Shown here: positions 1-7,642 of the stretch, piece after piece
How the letters are laid out: every line of letters begins with the position of its first letter
Numbering within the stretch: the first letter of the stretch is position 1
Source of the DNA: JAQIBY01 sp051747965
GTDB lineage: Bacteria > Bacteroidota > Bacteroidia > Bacteroidales > ML635J-15
Length of the DNA stretch: 16,717 nucleotides
Assembly (NCBI GenBank): GCA_051747965.1
Contig: JBNJGS010000064.1
Span: forward strand, 1 to 16,717
Direction of reading: 5' to 3'
Notes under the pieces: generated by a model
What the model was told of the DNA's origin: nothing
Databases searched by the model: none
What the model saw: the letters and a program-made list of their open reading frames with translations, nothing else
Program-made: the position numbers and the translations under genes

Positions 1-1305
1 CAGCACAACCGTCCACTTGGACCGCAAAAAACCATTTGCTTTGCTCCCACCCGCAGTCTGTATTTTGGTTTTGGCGGCAAAGTTGTTCCATGCTGTTTCA
101 ACAGGGAATTTGAATACGGGCGCTGGCCGGAAATGTCTGTGGATGAAATCATCCGGTCATCCAGGCGGCAGGAATTGCAAAAAGAGCTGGACAATCGCAA
201 TTTTGACAATGGTTGTCAGCATTGCCGGCGCCAGATAATTTCGGGCAATTTCAGCGGTGTGGAAGCCATGCTTTACGACAAATTCAAATCCAACCCGCCC
301 GCTCCCTCTGAAATGATTTTCGAGCTGGATAATACCTGCAATCTGGCTTGTGTCATGTGCGATGAAACCTTCAGCAGCCGCATTGCAAAAGACAAACACC
401 TTCAACAGGAAAATGCTGTTTACGATGAACGCTTTGCCGAACAACTGGAGCCCTGGCTGCCACATCTGAAGATTGCCAAGTTTCTGGGCGGCGAGCCATT
501 CCTGGTGCCTTTGCATTACAGCATCTGGGAAAAAATCCTCGCAATCAACCCAAACTGCATCATCAACCTGCAGACCAACGGCACGGTGTACAACGACAAA
601 ATAGAAGAACTTCTGCATCGCGGGCGTTTTCAGATCGGGGTTTCCATTGATTCCCTGCAAAAAGATCGCTTTGAAAGCATTCGCAGGGGAGCGGATTTTG
701 ATGTAGTGATGGAAAATCTGAATAAATTCATTACCGTGGGGCGAAAATCCGGTCATTACATCAACATCAGTGTCTGTCCGATGCAGCAAAACCGTTTTGA
801 GATACCCGATTTGGTGGAATTCTGCAATCAGAAGCAGGTTTTTGTGTATTTCAACACAGTATATACCGAAGGATTTGATTTGCGGGAACTCAGCAGCACA
901 GACCTTAAGGAAACAGCTGAGTTGTATGATAAAAAGCTATCTCTTTTGCCGGGAAACACAGTCTTGCAGCGCCGTAACCGGAGCTTTTTTGCTTCCCTTC
1001 TTTCGCAGATAAAAAGCTGGCAGGTTGACAAGGAACGCGAAGATCAAGTTAAAAAGCGCAGTCAACGTATTGGCAGGGATGAATTTTATTTGTTGCTGGC
1101 ATCCAAGCTCAACAGTCATTCCCTCAAACAAAGGCTTTACCTGCATTGTATTCAGTTACCTGAAGACATCATGCTCAGTCCGAACCAATTAAAAACCCTG
1201 GAAAACATCAGTCCGGAAGACATTACTGCAGGTTTGGAAAACAATACAGACGAAAAGCTATCCATGATGATTCAGCATTTCATCCAGCATCAGGAAATAC
1301 CATAG
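1..1305 (+). CDS. Radical SAM enzyme with N-terminal twitch-like domain (5' end cut by window)
   Basis: The reading frame is open from base 1, so the gene begins before the window; an ATG at 133 is internal and would remove conserved cysteines. Counting from the first visible codon, Cys13, the pair Cys31-Cys32, and Cys72/Cys75 (GCQHC) form a twitch/SPASM-like auxiliary cluster module. The radical SAM CxxxCxxC follows at 113-120 (CNLACVMC), then a GGEPFL motif, QTNGTV and a SIDSL strand. The C-terminal ~150 residues are mostly polar and probably helical. The module order (twitch before the core) matches what I remember as the N-terminal-twitch radical SAM family. Such enzymes cleave S-adenosylmethionine to start radical chemistry; the substrate is unknown. 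It is a clear paralog of the convergent gene at 1315-2811, its stop lying 9 bp from that gene's stop. Family call is firm; function is not. Confidence 0.9.
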   Translation, partial: QHNRPLGPQKTICFAPTRSLYFGFGGKVVPCCFNREFEYGRWPEMSVDEIIRSSRRQELQKELDNRNFDNGCQHCRRQIISGNFSGVEAMLYDKFKSNPPAPSEMIFELDNTCNLACVMCDETFSSRIAKDKHLQQENAVYDERFAEQLEPWLPHLKIAKFLGGEPFLVPLHYSIWEKILAINPNCIINLQTNGTVYNDKIEELLHRGRFQIGVSIDSLQKDRFESIRRGADFDVVMENLNKFITVGRKSGHYINISVCPMQQNRFEIPDLVEFCNQKQVFVYFNTVYTEGFDLRELSSTDLKETAELYDKKLSLLPGNTVLQRRNRSFFASLLSQIKSWQVDKEREDQVKKRSQRIGRDEFYLLLASKLNSHSLKQRLYLHCIQLPEDIMLSPNQLKTLENISPEDITAGLENNTDEKLSMMIQHFIQHQEIP

Positions 1306-1314
1306 CACGGATAT

Positions 1315-2811
1315 TCAAACCCGGTTTTCAAAAAAATCATAAGGATGTAACAAATTTGTTACAATTTCACGGACATCCTCCGGTGTTATATGGCCTAGCT
1401 CTACAAGCTTTGCATTGCCGGCATTGTTGTAAGAATCCAGCATACTCTTCAGAGCATTTCTGGCAATTACAGAATGTCCGGCTGCTGCCATTTCTTCCTG
1501 CACCGCATTAAAAACAGACTCAGGATTGAGCTTCACCACCTGCATGGAAGACGCCTCTTCAAGTATTGCTTTAAGTTGTATCATCAGGCTTTCCTGATCC
1601 GGCAATGCTTCATCAGCCTTGTTCAGAATATCCCGGTTTCTGTTTCGGAAAAACCTGACTTGCTCAATCCATTCACGGAAAAGCTGGTTATTGTATCTGG
1701 CTGCCAGGGTAGTATTTTTCAGGTCGGCGGCATCCTTTTCATACAAATCCAGCAACTCATTTAGCTCCTCCGGCATAAGAGCCCATATGGCGTAGGCGGC
1801 AGGCTGCTCCACAAAGGACAAGTTCAAACGATATTCATGATCATTACAAAACCGCACAATCGCGGCAGTTTCCGTTTTGTTGAGTGTAATGGGTGTATGG
1901 CTGATTACCAGCGAATCTGATGACAATTCTGCAAATTTGTCCGTGTTTCTCATCACCTGGTCAAAATCCGCTCCCTTGCGAATGTTTTCAAAATTCTCTT
2001 TGTTAAGAGAATCCAGCGAAACACTTAAGCGAAACCGTAAAGCCTTCATCAGATTCTCAATTCTATGGTTCAGAACTGTACCATTGGTAACGGCATGCAA
2101 CTGCAGTTGAGGCTTGATACGTTTGACAGCTTCCCATATTTCGTAATAAACATCAATGAGAAAAGGTTCTCCCCCATAAAAATGCATTTCTTTCAGGTGA
2201 GGAATGAAACTCTCAAGCTGATGCACGAACTCAGCATCATACATTTGTTTGAGGGGTGGCTTGTTTTCCCGGTTCTCTCTGATTTTTGAGGATTCGCGAC
2301 CTGAACACATCAGGCATTCAAGATTACATCGATTAGACAATTCCAGCTCCATGATTTTGGGAAACATCCCGGATTTGCTGTGTGCATATTTATCTGCATG
2401 CATGGAGGGCAAGCCCTGAAACCGCCCACTATGGACCTGATTTTCACAATAAGCACAGCCCATGCTCAAATCGTTGTGTCTCAAATATTCCCGCATTTTT
2501 TCAGCTTTTTTCCCAAACCATATATCAGAAATATTTTGTTCGGGATAGGTTCCCAGAATATAATCATGTGAACGGCAACAAGCCACGGCTTTCCCATCGG
2601 TATCAAAAAACAGATTAACAAAGGGATTGTAGCAGAACATACTTTTTGCTCCGTGATATCTGATACTGTTGTATGCCCGCATGCTTTTTTTATCCAGGGC
2701 TGTAAAATCAGCATTGCTGGCGGGATAAGAAATCAAATTTGACTTGATTCTGTTATATCCCTGCCATGCGGGCAAAATCAGATTGGCATATTTTTCAAAC
2801 CGGGATTTCAT
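1315..2811 (-). CDS. Radical SAM enzyme with N-terminal twitch-like domain (paralog of the gene at 1-1305)
   Basis: The 498-residue product has Cys60, Cys78-Cys79 and Cys119/Cys122 (GCAYC) as an N-terminal auxiliary Fe-S module. The radical SAM CxxxCxxC lies at 162-169 (CNLECLMC), the SAM-binding GGE at 213-215, then AVTNGTV and SVSLDSL. Shared blocks with the first gene include GADFD, IPHLK-type and GGEPFL segments, so the two are duplicates or close paralogs. Start choice: the frame stays open to an ATG at 2946, but that would overlap the divergent gene at 2919, and the ATG at 2895 would lie inside that gene's promoter. The extra residues also read like translated AT-rich noncoding DNA. I therefore use the ATG at 2811; 2895 remains possible. 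No clear promoter or ribosome site was found. Substrate unknown; a carbohydrate- or peptide-modifying role is inference from the adjacent glycosyltransferase. Confidence 0.88.
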   Translation of the reverse strand: MKSRFEKYANLILPAWQGYNRIKSNLISYPASNADFTALDKKSMRAYNSIRYHGAKSMFCYNPFVNLFFDTDGKAVACCRSHDYILGTYPEQNISDIWFGKKAEKMREYLRHNDLSMGCAYCENQVHSGRFQGLPSMHADKYAHSKSGMFPKIMELELSNRCNLECLMCSGRESSKIRENRENKPPLKQMYDAEFVHQLESFIPHLKEMHFYGGEPFLIDVYYEIWEAVKRIKPQLQLHAVTNGTVLNHRIENLMKALRFRLSVSLDSLNKENFENIRKGADFDQVMRNTDKFAELSSDSLVISHTPITLNKTETAAIVRFCNDHEYRLNLSFVEQPAAYAIWALMPEELNELLDLYEKDAADLKNTTLAARYNNQLFREWIEQVRFFRNRNRDILNKADEALPDQESLMIQLKAILEEASSMQVVKLNPESVFNAVQEEMAAAGHSVIARNALKSMLDSYNNAGNAKLVELGHITPEDVREIVTNLLHPYDFFENRV

Positions 2812-2882
2812 AAGCTGAGTGCCAAGGTAATAATTTTGTGATGAAAAACTTACTAAAAAACTAAAGAAATACAAGGTATATA

Positions 2883-2914
2883 TTTGATTATCCATGCAGT
2901 AAGTCTTATCTTTG
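2883..2914 (+). promoter_or_regulatory. Bacteroidetes-type promoter before the GT32-like gene
   Basis: A -33 element TTTG (2883-2886) and a -7 element TATCTTTG (2907-2914) are separated by 20 bp, matching the known Bacteroidetes consensus TTTG-N19/20-TAnnTTTG. The -7 box ends only 4 nt before the ATG at 2919, so the transcript is probably leaderless or nearly so. Confidence 0.6.
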
Positions 2915-2918
2915 ACAC

Positions 2919-3725
2919 ATGTCCCTAAACACTGATATACACGCACTATGGATAGGAAATCAGTTATCCTTTGTGGAGCTGCTGACCATCAAATCCTTTT
3001 TACATCACGGATATACATTCAATTTATGGATATACAATCCTCTGGTAACAGAAGTTCCGGCAGGTACACACTTACGGGATGCGGCAGAAATTATTCCCCG
3101 CCACGAGGTATTTAAGTACAAGTATGCCAATCAGTTCGGGCATGGTAAAGGTTCCTATGCCGGATTTTCAGACATTTTCAGGTACAAATTGCTCTACGAG
3201 CACGGAGGCTGGTGGACGGACATGGATGTGACCTGTCTGAAGCCACTTGATTTTGAAGATGATTACGTGTTCCGCACCCATCATGAGCTGCCCCTTGTCG
3301 GAAACATCATGAAGGTACCCAAAGGTTCTGCATTGATGAAGGATTGCTATGAAGAAGCAGCACAGCGCATTGATGAGACCAACCGGGACTGGCATCTGCC
3401 CATTGAAATACTGGCAAACAATGTGGAAAAGCACAATCTGACATCCCACATTCATGAATTCACCAACCCTGACAGTTGGGATTTGATACGCAAAATGTTG
3501 CGTGGCAAGCATGAATTTCCTGAACACTGGCAACTGATACACTGGGTAAATGAAGAATGGCGTCGTAACCGGATATCCAAAATCCGCTGTATAGAAAACA
3601 GTTTATTTGCCAATTTGCTCAACAGCCATGAAATCCCTTATAAAAAAGCCATAGGCTACCATAAATACCAACAACTGTTCCGAATCAGCTTACCCGGACA
3701 TTTTATCATGCGCTATTTGAAATAA
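2919..3725 (+). CDS. DXD-type glycosyltransferase (GT32-like, capsular-polysaccharide type)
   Basis: This 268-residue cytoplasmic protein has no signal peptide or membrane segment. The N-terminus (IHALWIG) and the block SDIFRYKLLYEHGGWWTDMD around residues 84-103 are typical of the glycosyltransferase DXD sugar-binding family (Gly_transf_sug, GT32). Asp101-x-Asp103 is the expected metal/nucleotide-sugar site. Such enzymes add a hexose, often mannose or galactose, to an oligosaccharide, lipid or protein acceptor; donor and acceptor cannot be read here. The full N-terminal family motif follows directly from the ATG at 2919, so that start is well supported despite the very short leader. The gene is divergent from the radical SAM gene at 1315-2811 and is followed 106 bp later by the T9SS protein gene. 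The pairing with two radical SAM genes suggests glycan or glycopeptide tailoring, which is inference. Confidence 0.85.
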   Translation: MSLNTDIHALWIGNQLSFVELLTIKSFLHHGYTFNLWIYNPLVTEVPAGTHLRDAAEIIPRHEVFKYKYANQFGHGKGSYAGFSDIFRYKLLYEHGGWWTDMDVTCLKPLDFEDDYVFRTHHELPLVGNIMKVPKGSALMKDCYEEAAQRIDETNRDWHLPIEILANNVEKHNLTSHIHEFTNPDSWDLIRKMLRGKHEFPEHWQLIHWVNEEWRRNRISKIRCIENSLFANLLNSHEIPYKKAIGYHKYQQLFRISLPGHFIMRYLK

Positions 3726-3733
3726 AATAAACA

Positions 3734-3759
3734 ATGTGTAGATTTCTAAATCTGTACAT
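3734..3759 (+). terminator. Hairpin after the GT32-like gene, possible terminator
   Basis: Two 12-nt arms (3734-3745 and 3748-3759) flank only 2 nt: six Watson-Crick pairs inside, two G-U pairs, then four more Watson-Crick pairs. It begins 8 bp after the stop at 3725. No T-run follows, so it could be a terminator of the T-poor kind or a leader or operator element for the next gene. Confidence 0.4.
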
Positions 3760-3799
3760 GATTCATCTGCACTAATCAAGTGATCATGTATTTAATCCT

Positions 3800-3807
3800 T
3801 ATTTTTG
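3800..3807 (+). promoter_or_regulatory. -7 box TATTTTTG before the T9SS protein gene
   Basis: A perfect TAnnTTTG match lies 24 nt before the ATG at 3832. No good TTTG -33 element sits 19-21 bp upstream, so the promoter call rests on one box. A weak purine stretch (AAAGGA, 3818-3823) could act as a ribosome site. Confidence 0.4.
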
Positions 3808-3831
3808 ACATAAATAATAAAGGATAATCGC

Positions 3832-6423
3832 ATGATCAAAAGTGTAAAGTTGCTGATATTATCAGCATTGATGTTAAGCGGGCTTGCAACAAGTGCTCAA
3901 TGGAAGATTGATGAGACCTTCGATTCAGAAATACCGGCCACATGGTCGGGAAATTTGGGCGACCCGGGATGGATATGGCAGGACGATGCTTCCGGTTATT
4001 CGGGAGTTGCTGTTGGAAAAACAGGAGCAGGCAGTACTCCACAGAACCTGTATTCCCCTAAAGTGAGGATAGATTCCGGAGACAGTGTATTTTTTAATCA
4101 TTATGCGATTGCAAGTGCAGCAGAAAATTGTCAGTTTTATGTCAAAATCAACGAAGGAAGCTGGCAAAGTTTTCATCAGACCAATGCATCGGTATGGGAA
4201 GATCAGAGTTTTGCCCTGGAAGATATAGCCGGTTACTCAACAGGAGACAGTGTTCAATTCAGGCTTGAAGTCAGCAATGAATCCTACGATTTCCTGTACG
4301 TTGACTATTTTAGATTTGGCCAGGCTTTGCCGGCAAATCTGCCCGAATGTGCAAATCTGCTACAGCCAGGCAACAATCAAACGGAAACATCACTGTACCC
4401 TTTGCTTAGCTGGAATCAGGCAGCCAATGCCTCAGAATACAAAGTATGCCTTGGCACCAACAACCCTCCGGACAATTTGCTGGATTCTGTTTCAATCAGC
4501 AATGACACTGTATTTAGCATACAAACGGCTCTCGAACTAAATCAAACTTACTACTGGCAGGTTGTTCCTTCAAATGCGCTGGGCGATGCCCCAGCTTGCG
4601 AAATACGAAGTTTTACGACACAGTCCGAATTCTTCCCTTACCTCATCGATTTTGAAAACCCCACGGCAAACCTTCCCGGTGGGTGGAGTGTTGAAAATGG
4701 TAACAGCAGTAGCAGCATGAACGATTGGCATGCTGCATATAATACGGAAGGCTTTGGTAATGCAGGCAGCTATGGTTTTTTAAGCATTTCACTGCACATT
4801 GAGAATCCAAAGGATAGCTATTTTATTTCACCAGCCTTAAATCTTCAGTCCGATAAATTGTACAAAATTAGTTTTTGGTACAATGCAGCTGCTCAGGGGG
4901 CGTATGAAAAACTTCGGGTGCTGTATGGAAGTGGCCCTGATATTGCAGATCAAACAACGGTAATATGGGATCATCCTGTACTTAATCGTGCAGGCTGGAA
5001 ACAGGGCATATGCTATATTCAACCAGAAACTTCCGGAGAACATCATATATCATGGCATGCATACAGCGATCCGGCAGAATTCAGCATTAGACTGGACAAC
5101 CTGATGATCGAGGAGTTACCCGATGGACCGGGAGCATACATCCAACCAAACCCGGCAATTTTCCCTTCAACAGCTATCGGAAATTCTACTCAGGCACAAA
5201 TAGACGTTGTCAATCAGGGAAGTGCCACACTGGAATCCACAGCGATTAACTACCCTGAGTATTTCAGTGGACCGGATAATTTTTCATGTTCAGATCAGAC
5301 AACAATACAGATTGAATATCAACCCGAAAGCACCTTTACTGGCTTTGATACAATTTATATTGAAACCAACGGAGGTGACCTGATTGTCCCCGTTGAACAC
5401 GCAGCAGGCAAGACAGCATTTGATTGTAACTACATCCTTGATATGCACAGTAATTTTGAAGTCATAGATAATAACGGAGATGGCCTTACCTGGGAAATGA
5501 ATGATTTCCGACCTCATGAAGGTGATTACTCGTTCCAGGTTCAGGATGATTTTACGTCAACAGAGTATGATGATTACCTCATTACACCACCCCTGTACGT
5601 TTATGAAAACGACAATTTCAGTTACTGGGCTCGCACCATTGATGACCTTACGTTTTTTGCTACCCTGGAAATACTGGTGTCACCCAATGCGGGCACAACC
5701 ACAGAGGACTTTACTGAAACACTTGTTCCAGCCGGATACTTACCTGGCGAATGGACAGCCTACAACACTGATTTATCCGATTACGCCGGACAGGTTATCA
5801 GACTGGCCGTGCACAGCAATTCCACATCAGAGTGGACAAGCCGCCATTTTTTGGATAACATTGGCATGCCCTACACAAGTAATCCGCTGGAATGTGTAAA
5901 CGCAATTCACCCTGCCGCCGATGGAGTCAACGTAAATAACCAAAGCCTCACGTTTTCATGGGATAGCACAGCATACGCTGATGGATATTTATTATCTGCA
6001 GGAACTGACAATCCACCGACCAATCTGTTGTTTGAAATGAATACCGGAAATCAAACATCATATACAATAGAAAACCTTGATCCCAATACAGATTATTACT
6101 GGCAGATAACTCCGGCATACGGTGACTTCTCTGCTGAAGCATGTGATGTTCAGCATTTTGTGACAGGCGATTTCTCAGGCATAGATGAAAACAGGCTTGA
6201 TGACTGTTACCTTTCAAAGGAAGGAAACAACCTGATATTGATGAATCCTTCAGGAAAATATATAGAGGGTATCGAAATCATTGCTTCTGATGGCACAATG
6301 CTACGGCAACAAAATATAAACAGCAATGATTCCGCAATTAAACTGAAAATGCCGTATCACGGAATATTTTTAATACGGATATACACAAAACAGGGAACAG
6401 AACTCATAAAGGGAGTTAATTGA
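3832..6423 (+). CDS. Secreted multidomain protein with T9SS type A C-terminal sorting domain
   Basis: The 863-residue protein begins with a signal peptide (Lys4/Lys6, hydrophobic 7-20, likely cleavage after TSA at 22). Three choice-of-anchor-J/cleaved-adhesin-like jelly-roll modules lie at about 25-163, 268-428 and 532-682. The third has a DNNGDGLTW loop that resembles a calcium-binding turn. Two fibronectin-III-like modules at about 170-264 and 686-778 are internal repeats (shared ECxN, GTxNPPxNLL, YYWQ and AC blocks). A short Ig/ASH-like segment spans about 432-525. Residues about 790-863 resemble the T9SS type A sorting domain (LILMNPSGKYIEGIEI, GIFLIRIY), though the usual YPNP entry is degenerate. 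The protein should cross the inner membrane by Sec and the outer membrane by the Por system, ending released or surface-anchored. No catalytic motif is seen; an adhesive or carbohydrate-binding role is likely by family. Separately transcribed from the GT upstream. Confidence 0.87.
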   Translation: MIKSVKLLILSALMLSGLATSAQWKIDETFDSEIPATWSGNLGDPGWIWQDDASGYSGVAVGKTGAGSTPQNLYSPKVRIDSGDSVFFNHYAIASAAENCQFYVKINEGSWQSFHQTNASVWEDQSFALEDIAGYSTGDSVQFRLEVSNESYDFLYVDYFRFGQALPANLPECANLLQPGNNQTETSLYPLLSWNQAANASEYKVCLGTNNPPDNLLDSVSISNDTVFSIQTALELNQTYYWQVVPSNALGDAPACEIRSFTTQSEFFPYLIDFENPTANLPGGWSVENGNSSSSMNDWHAAYNTEGFGNAGSYGFLSISLHIENPKDSYFISPALNLQSDKLYKISFWYNAAAQGAYEKLRVLYGSGPDIADQTTVIWDHPVLNRAGWKQGICYIQPETSGEHHISWHAYSDPAEFSIRLDNLMIEELPDGPGAYIQPNPAIFPSTAIGNSTQAQIDVVNQGSATLESTAINYPEYFSGPDNFSCSDQTTIQIEYQPESTFTGFDTIYIETNGGDLIVPVEHAAGKTAFDCNYILDMHSNFEVIDNNGDGLTWEMNDFRPHEGDYSFQVQDDFTSTEYDDYLITPPLYVYENDNFSYWARTIDDLTFFATLEILVSPNAGTTTEDFTETLVPAGYLPGEWTAYNTDLSDYAGQVIRLAVHSNSTSEWTSRHFLDNIGMPYTSNPLECVNAIHPAADGVNVNNQSLTFSWDSTAYADGYLLSAGTDNPPTNLLFEMNTGNQTSYTIENLDPNTDYYWQITPAYGDFSAEACDVQHFVTGDFSGIDENRLDDCYLSKEGNNLILMNPSGKYIEGIEIIASDGTMLRQQNINSNDSAIKLKMPYHGIFLIRIYTKQGTELIKGVN

Positions 6424-6434
6424 GGATTAATTTC

Positions 6435-6465
6435 AGCAAAGTCCGCAAATTTAGCGGACTTTGCT
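6435..6465. terminator. Shared bidirectional terminator hairpin between convergent genes
   Basis: A perfect 12-bp inverted repeat (arms 6435-6446 and 6454-6465, core GCAAAGTCCGC) with a 7-nt loop lies 11 bp after the plus-strand stop at 6423. The loop contains the TAA stop (6451-6453) of the minus-strand GT4 gene, so the second arm encodes the end of that protein. No long T-run follows on either strand. Confidence 0.75.
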
Positions 6466-7608
6466 CACTTCTTCCAATAAAACTTCATAGCGTTGAATAA
6501 CCTGAGGCCATGCGTATATTTCATCTACTTTTTTCTTTAGGTCTTCAGGCACATGCTGTACAGGAAGAGAATACTTTTTAAAATGCTGTTTAATCCGATA
6601 AGCAAGTTCTGCAGAATCTGCCATAGGCACAATTTCCCCGTTCACTCCTTCATCAATCAGAGCTGCATTCCTGCTGACGTCAGTTACCAAAAGGTATGCC
6701 CCACAGGCCATGGCTTCAAGAGTTGCTATGCTCATGCCTTCATTCAGTGATGGCAAAACCACAAGATCAGCCTGCTGATAAGCTTCCCGCATCCGCTTTT
6801 TGTTGACCCAGCCTTCAAATATGACTTTTTCTGAAAGGTCATATTTGCGTACAAAAGCTTCCATGGACTTACGCATTGGACCGTCACCAAGAACATAAAC
6901 CTGCATTTCCGGTATGTCCTCATGGATGCTTCGCACCGCTTTAAGCAATGTAAAAGGGTCTTTTTGTTTCACCAGCCTGCCAGGAAATACGAGCCTGAAA
7001 ATCCCGTCCCGCTTTTTCTTTCCCGGATAAAAGAATTCTGCATCCCAGCCATTTGGGATCTGATGAATCAGGGCTTCATGTTTTCTGCCAAGAAAATTGC
7101 GCGCATTAAGCTCCATTGCGTCAGACTGCACAAAAAGGCCGCGGCTATTGATTACGATTTTCCAAATCCACTGATACGTAAGTGCATGATAAAGAAACAT
7201 TTGTTTTGGAAAAAACCACGGAATATCATGGCCGTGTGACATGACCACATATGGCAGGTCAAATTCCTGTTTCATGCTGTATGCCACATCTCCACCCGGC
7301 AATGCAAAATGTGCAAAGCAGATATCATACATGTTTGATTTCAGGTAAGAGCGGAGAAATTTTTTGGACATACGCATCCAGGAAAGCATTTCCCGTGGGT
7401 TGGACTGGTATATATAGCGTCTTTTTGATCGTAGACGGGTAACCTGCACCCCGTTTTCAACAGCAGACAGGGCCTGCTCACCTGTACCGGCAGTCAAAAC
7501 ATGCACCTCATGCCCGCAATCAGACAAACCTTCAGCAATATGCCTGGAAATTTCTCCGGCTCCCCCGCCAATTGGAGGAAATTCATAGTTGAGCATAAGT
7601 ATTCGCAT
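6451..7608 (-). CDS. GT4-family glycosyltransferase
   Basis: The 385-residue GT-B protein starts with the typical N-terminal strand and glycine loop (MRILMLNYEFPPIGGGAGE). The C-terminal nucleotide-sugar domain shows VFPGRLVKQKDP at about 207-218, GDGPM, FEGWV, and the EX7E pair Glu290/Glu298 within EGMSIATLEAMACG. It is a retaining glycosyltransferase acting at the cytoplasmic face, probably in polysaccharide or glycolipid synthesis; donor and acceptor unknown. The frame is open to 7668, but the family N-terminus begins exactly at the ATG at 7608, and a TACCTTTA box (7613-7620) lies just before it. It follows the Cys-rich protein gene by 34 bp, so it may be read from the flavodiiron operon, from its own promoter, or both. 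Its 3' end lies in the shared terminator hairpin. Confidence 0.9.
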   Translation of the reverse strand: MRILMLNYEFPPIGGGAGEISRHIAEGLSDCGHEVHVLTAGTGEQALSAVENGVQVTRLRSKRRYIYQSNPREMLSWMRMSKKFLRSYLKSNMYDICFAHFALPGGDVAYSMKQEFDLPYVVMSHGHDIPWFFPKQMFLYHALTYQWIWKIVINSRGLFVQSDAMELNARNFLGRKHEALIHQIPNGWDAEFFYPGKKKRDGIFRLVFPGRLVKQKDPFTLLKAVRSIHEDIPEMQVYVLGDGPMRKSMEAFVRKYDLSEKVIFEGWVNKKRMREAYQQADLVVLPSLNEGMSIATLEAMACGAYLLVTDVSRNAALIDEGVNGEIVPMADSAELAYRIKQHFKKYSLPVQHVPEDLKKKVDEIYAWPQVIQRYEVLLEEVSKVR

Positions 7609-7612
7609 ATAG

Positions 7613-7620
7613 TAAAGGTA
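7613..7620 (-). promoter_or_regulatory. -7-like box TACCTTTA before the GT4 gene
   Basis: On the minus strand TACCTTTA matches TAnnTTTG at every fixed position but the last and ends 4 nt before the ATG at 7608. No TTTG -33 element was found at the right distance. Weak on its own; noted because the same arrangement recurs at 2919 and 9413. Confidence 0.3.
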
Positions 7621-7642
7621 GAAATTAATGTCAGCATCATAG

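Noticed and set aside
157..789. A 210-codon open frame on the minus strand.
   Set aside because: It lies wholly opposite the radical SAM gene, whose Fe-S motifs are clear; no family motif or start signal is present.
1306..1325. A terminator between the convergent radical SAM genes.
   Set aside because: Only a 5-bp palindrome (AAACC/GGTTT) is present, without a loop or T-tract.
1..3831. A RiPP precursor peptide next to the radical SAM genes.
   Set aside because: No short ORF with a leader-like sequence and Cys/Ser/Thr-rich core lies in the gaps; the gaps are too small (9, 107 and 106 bp).
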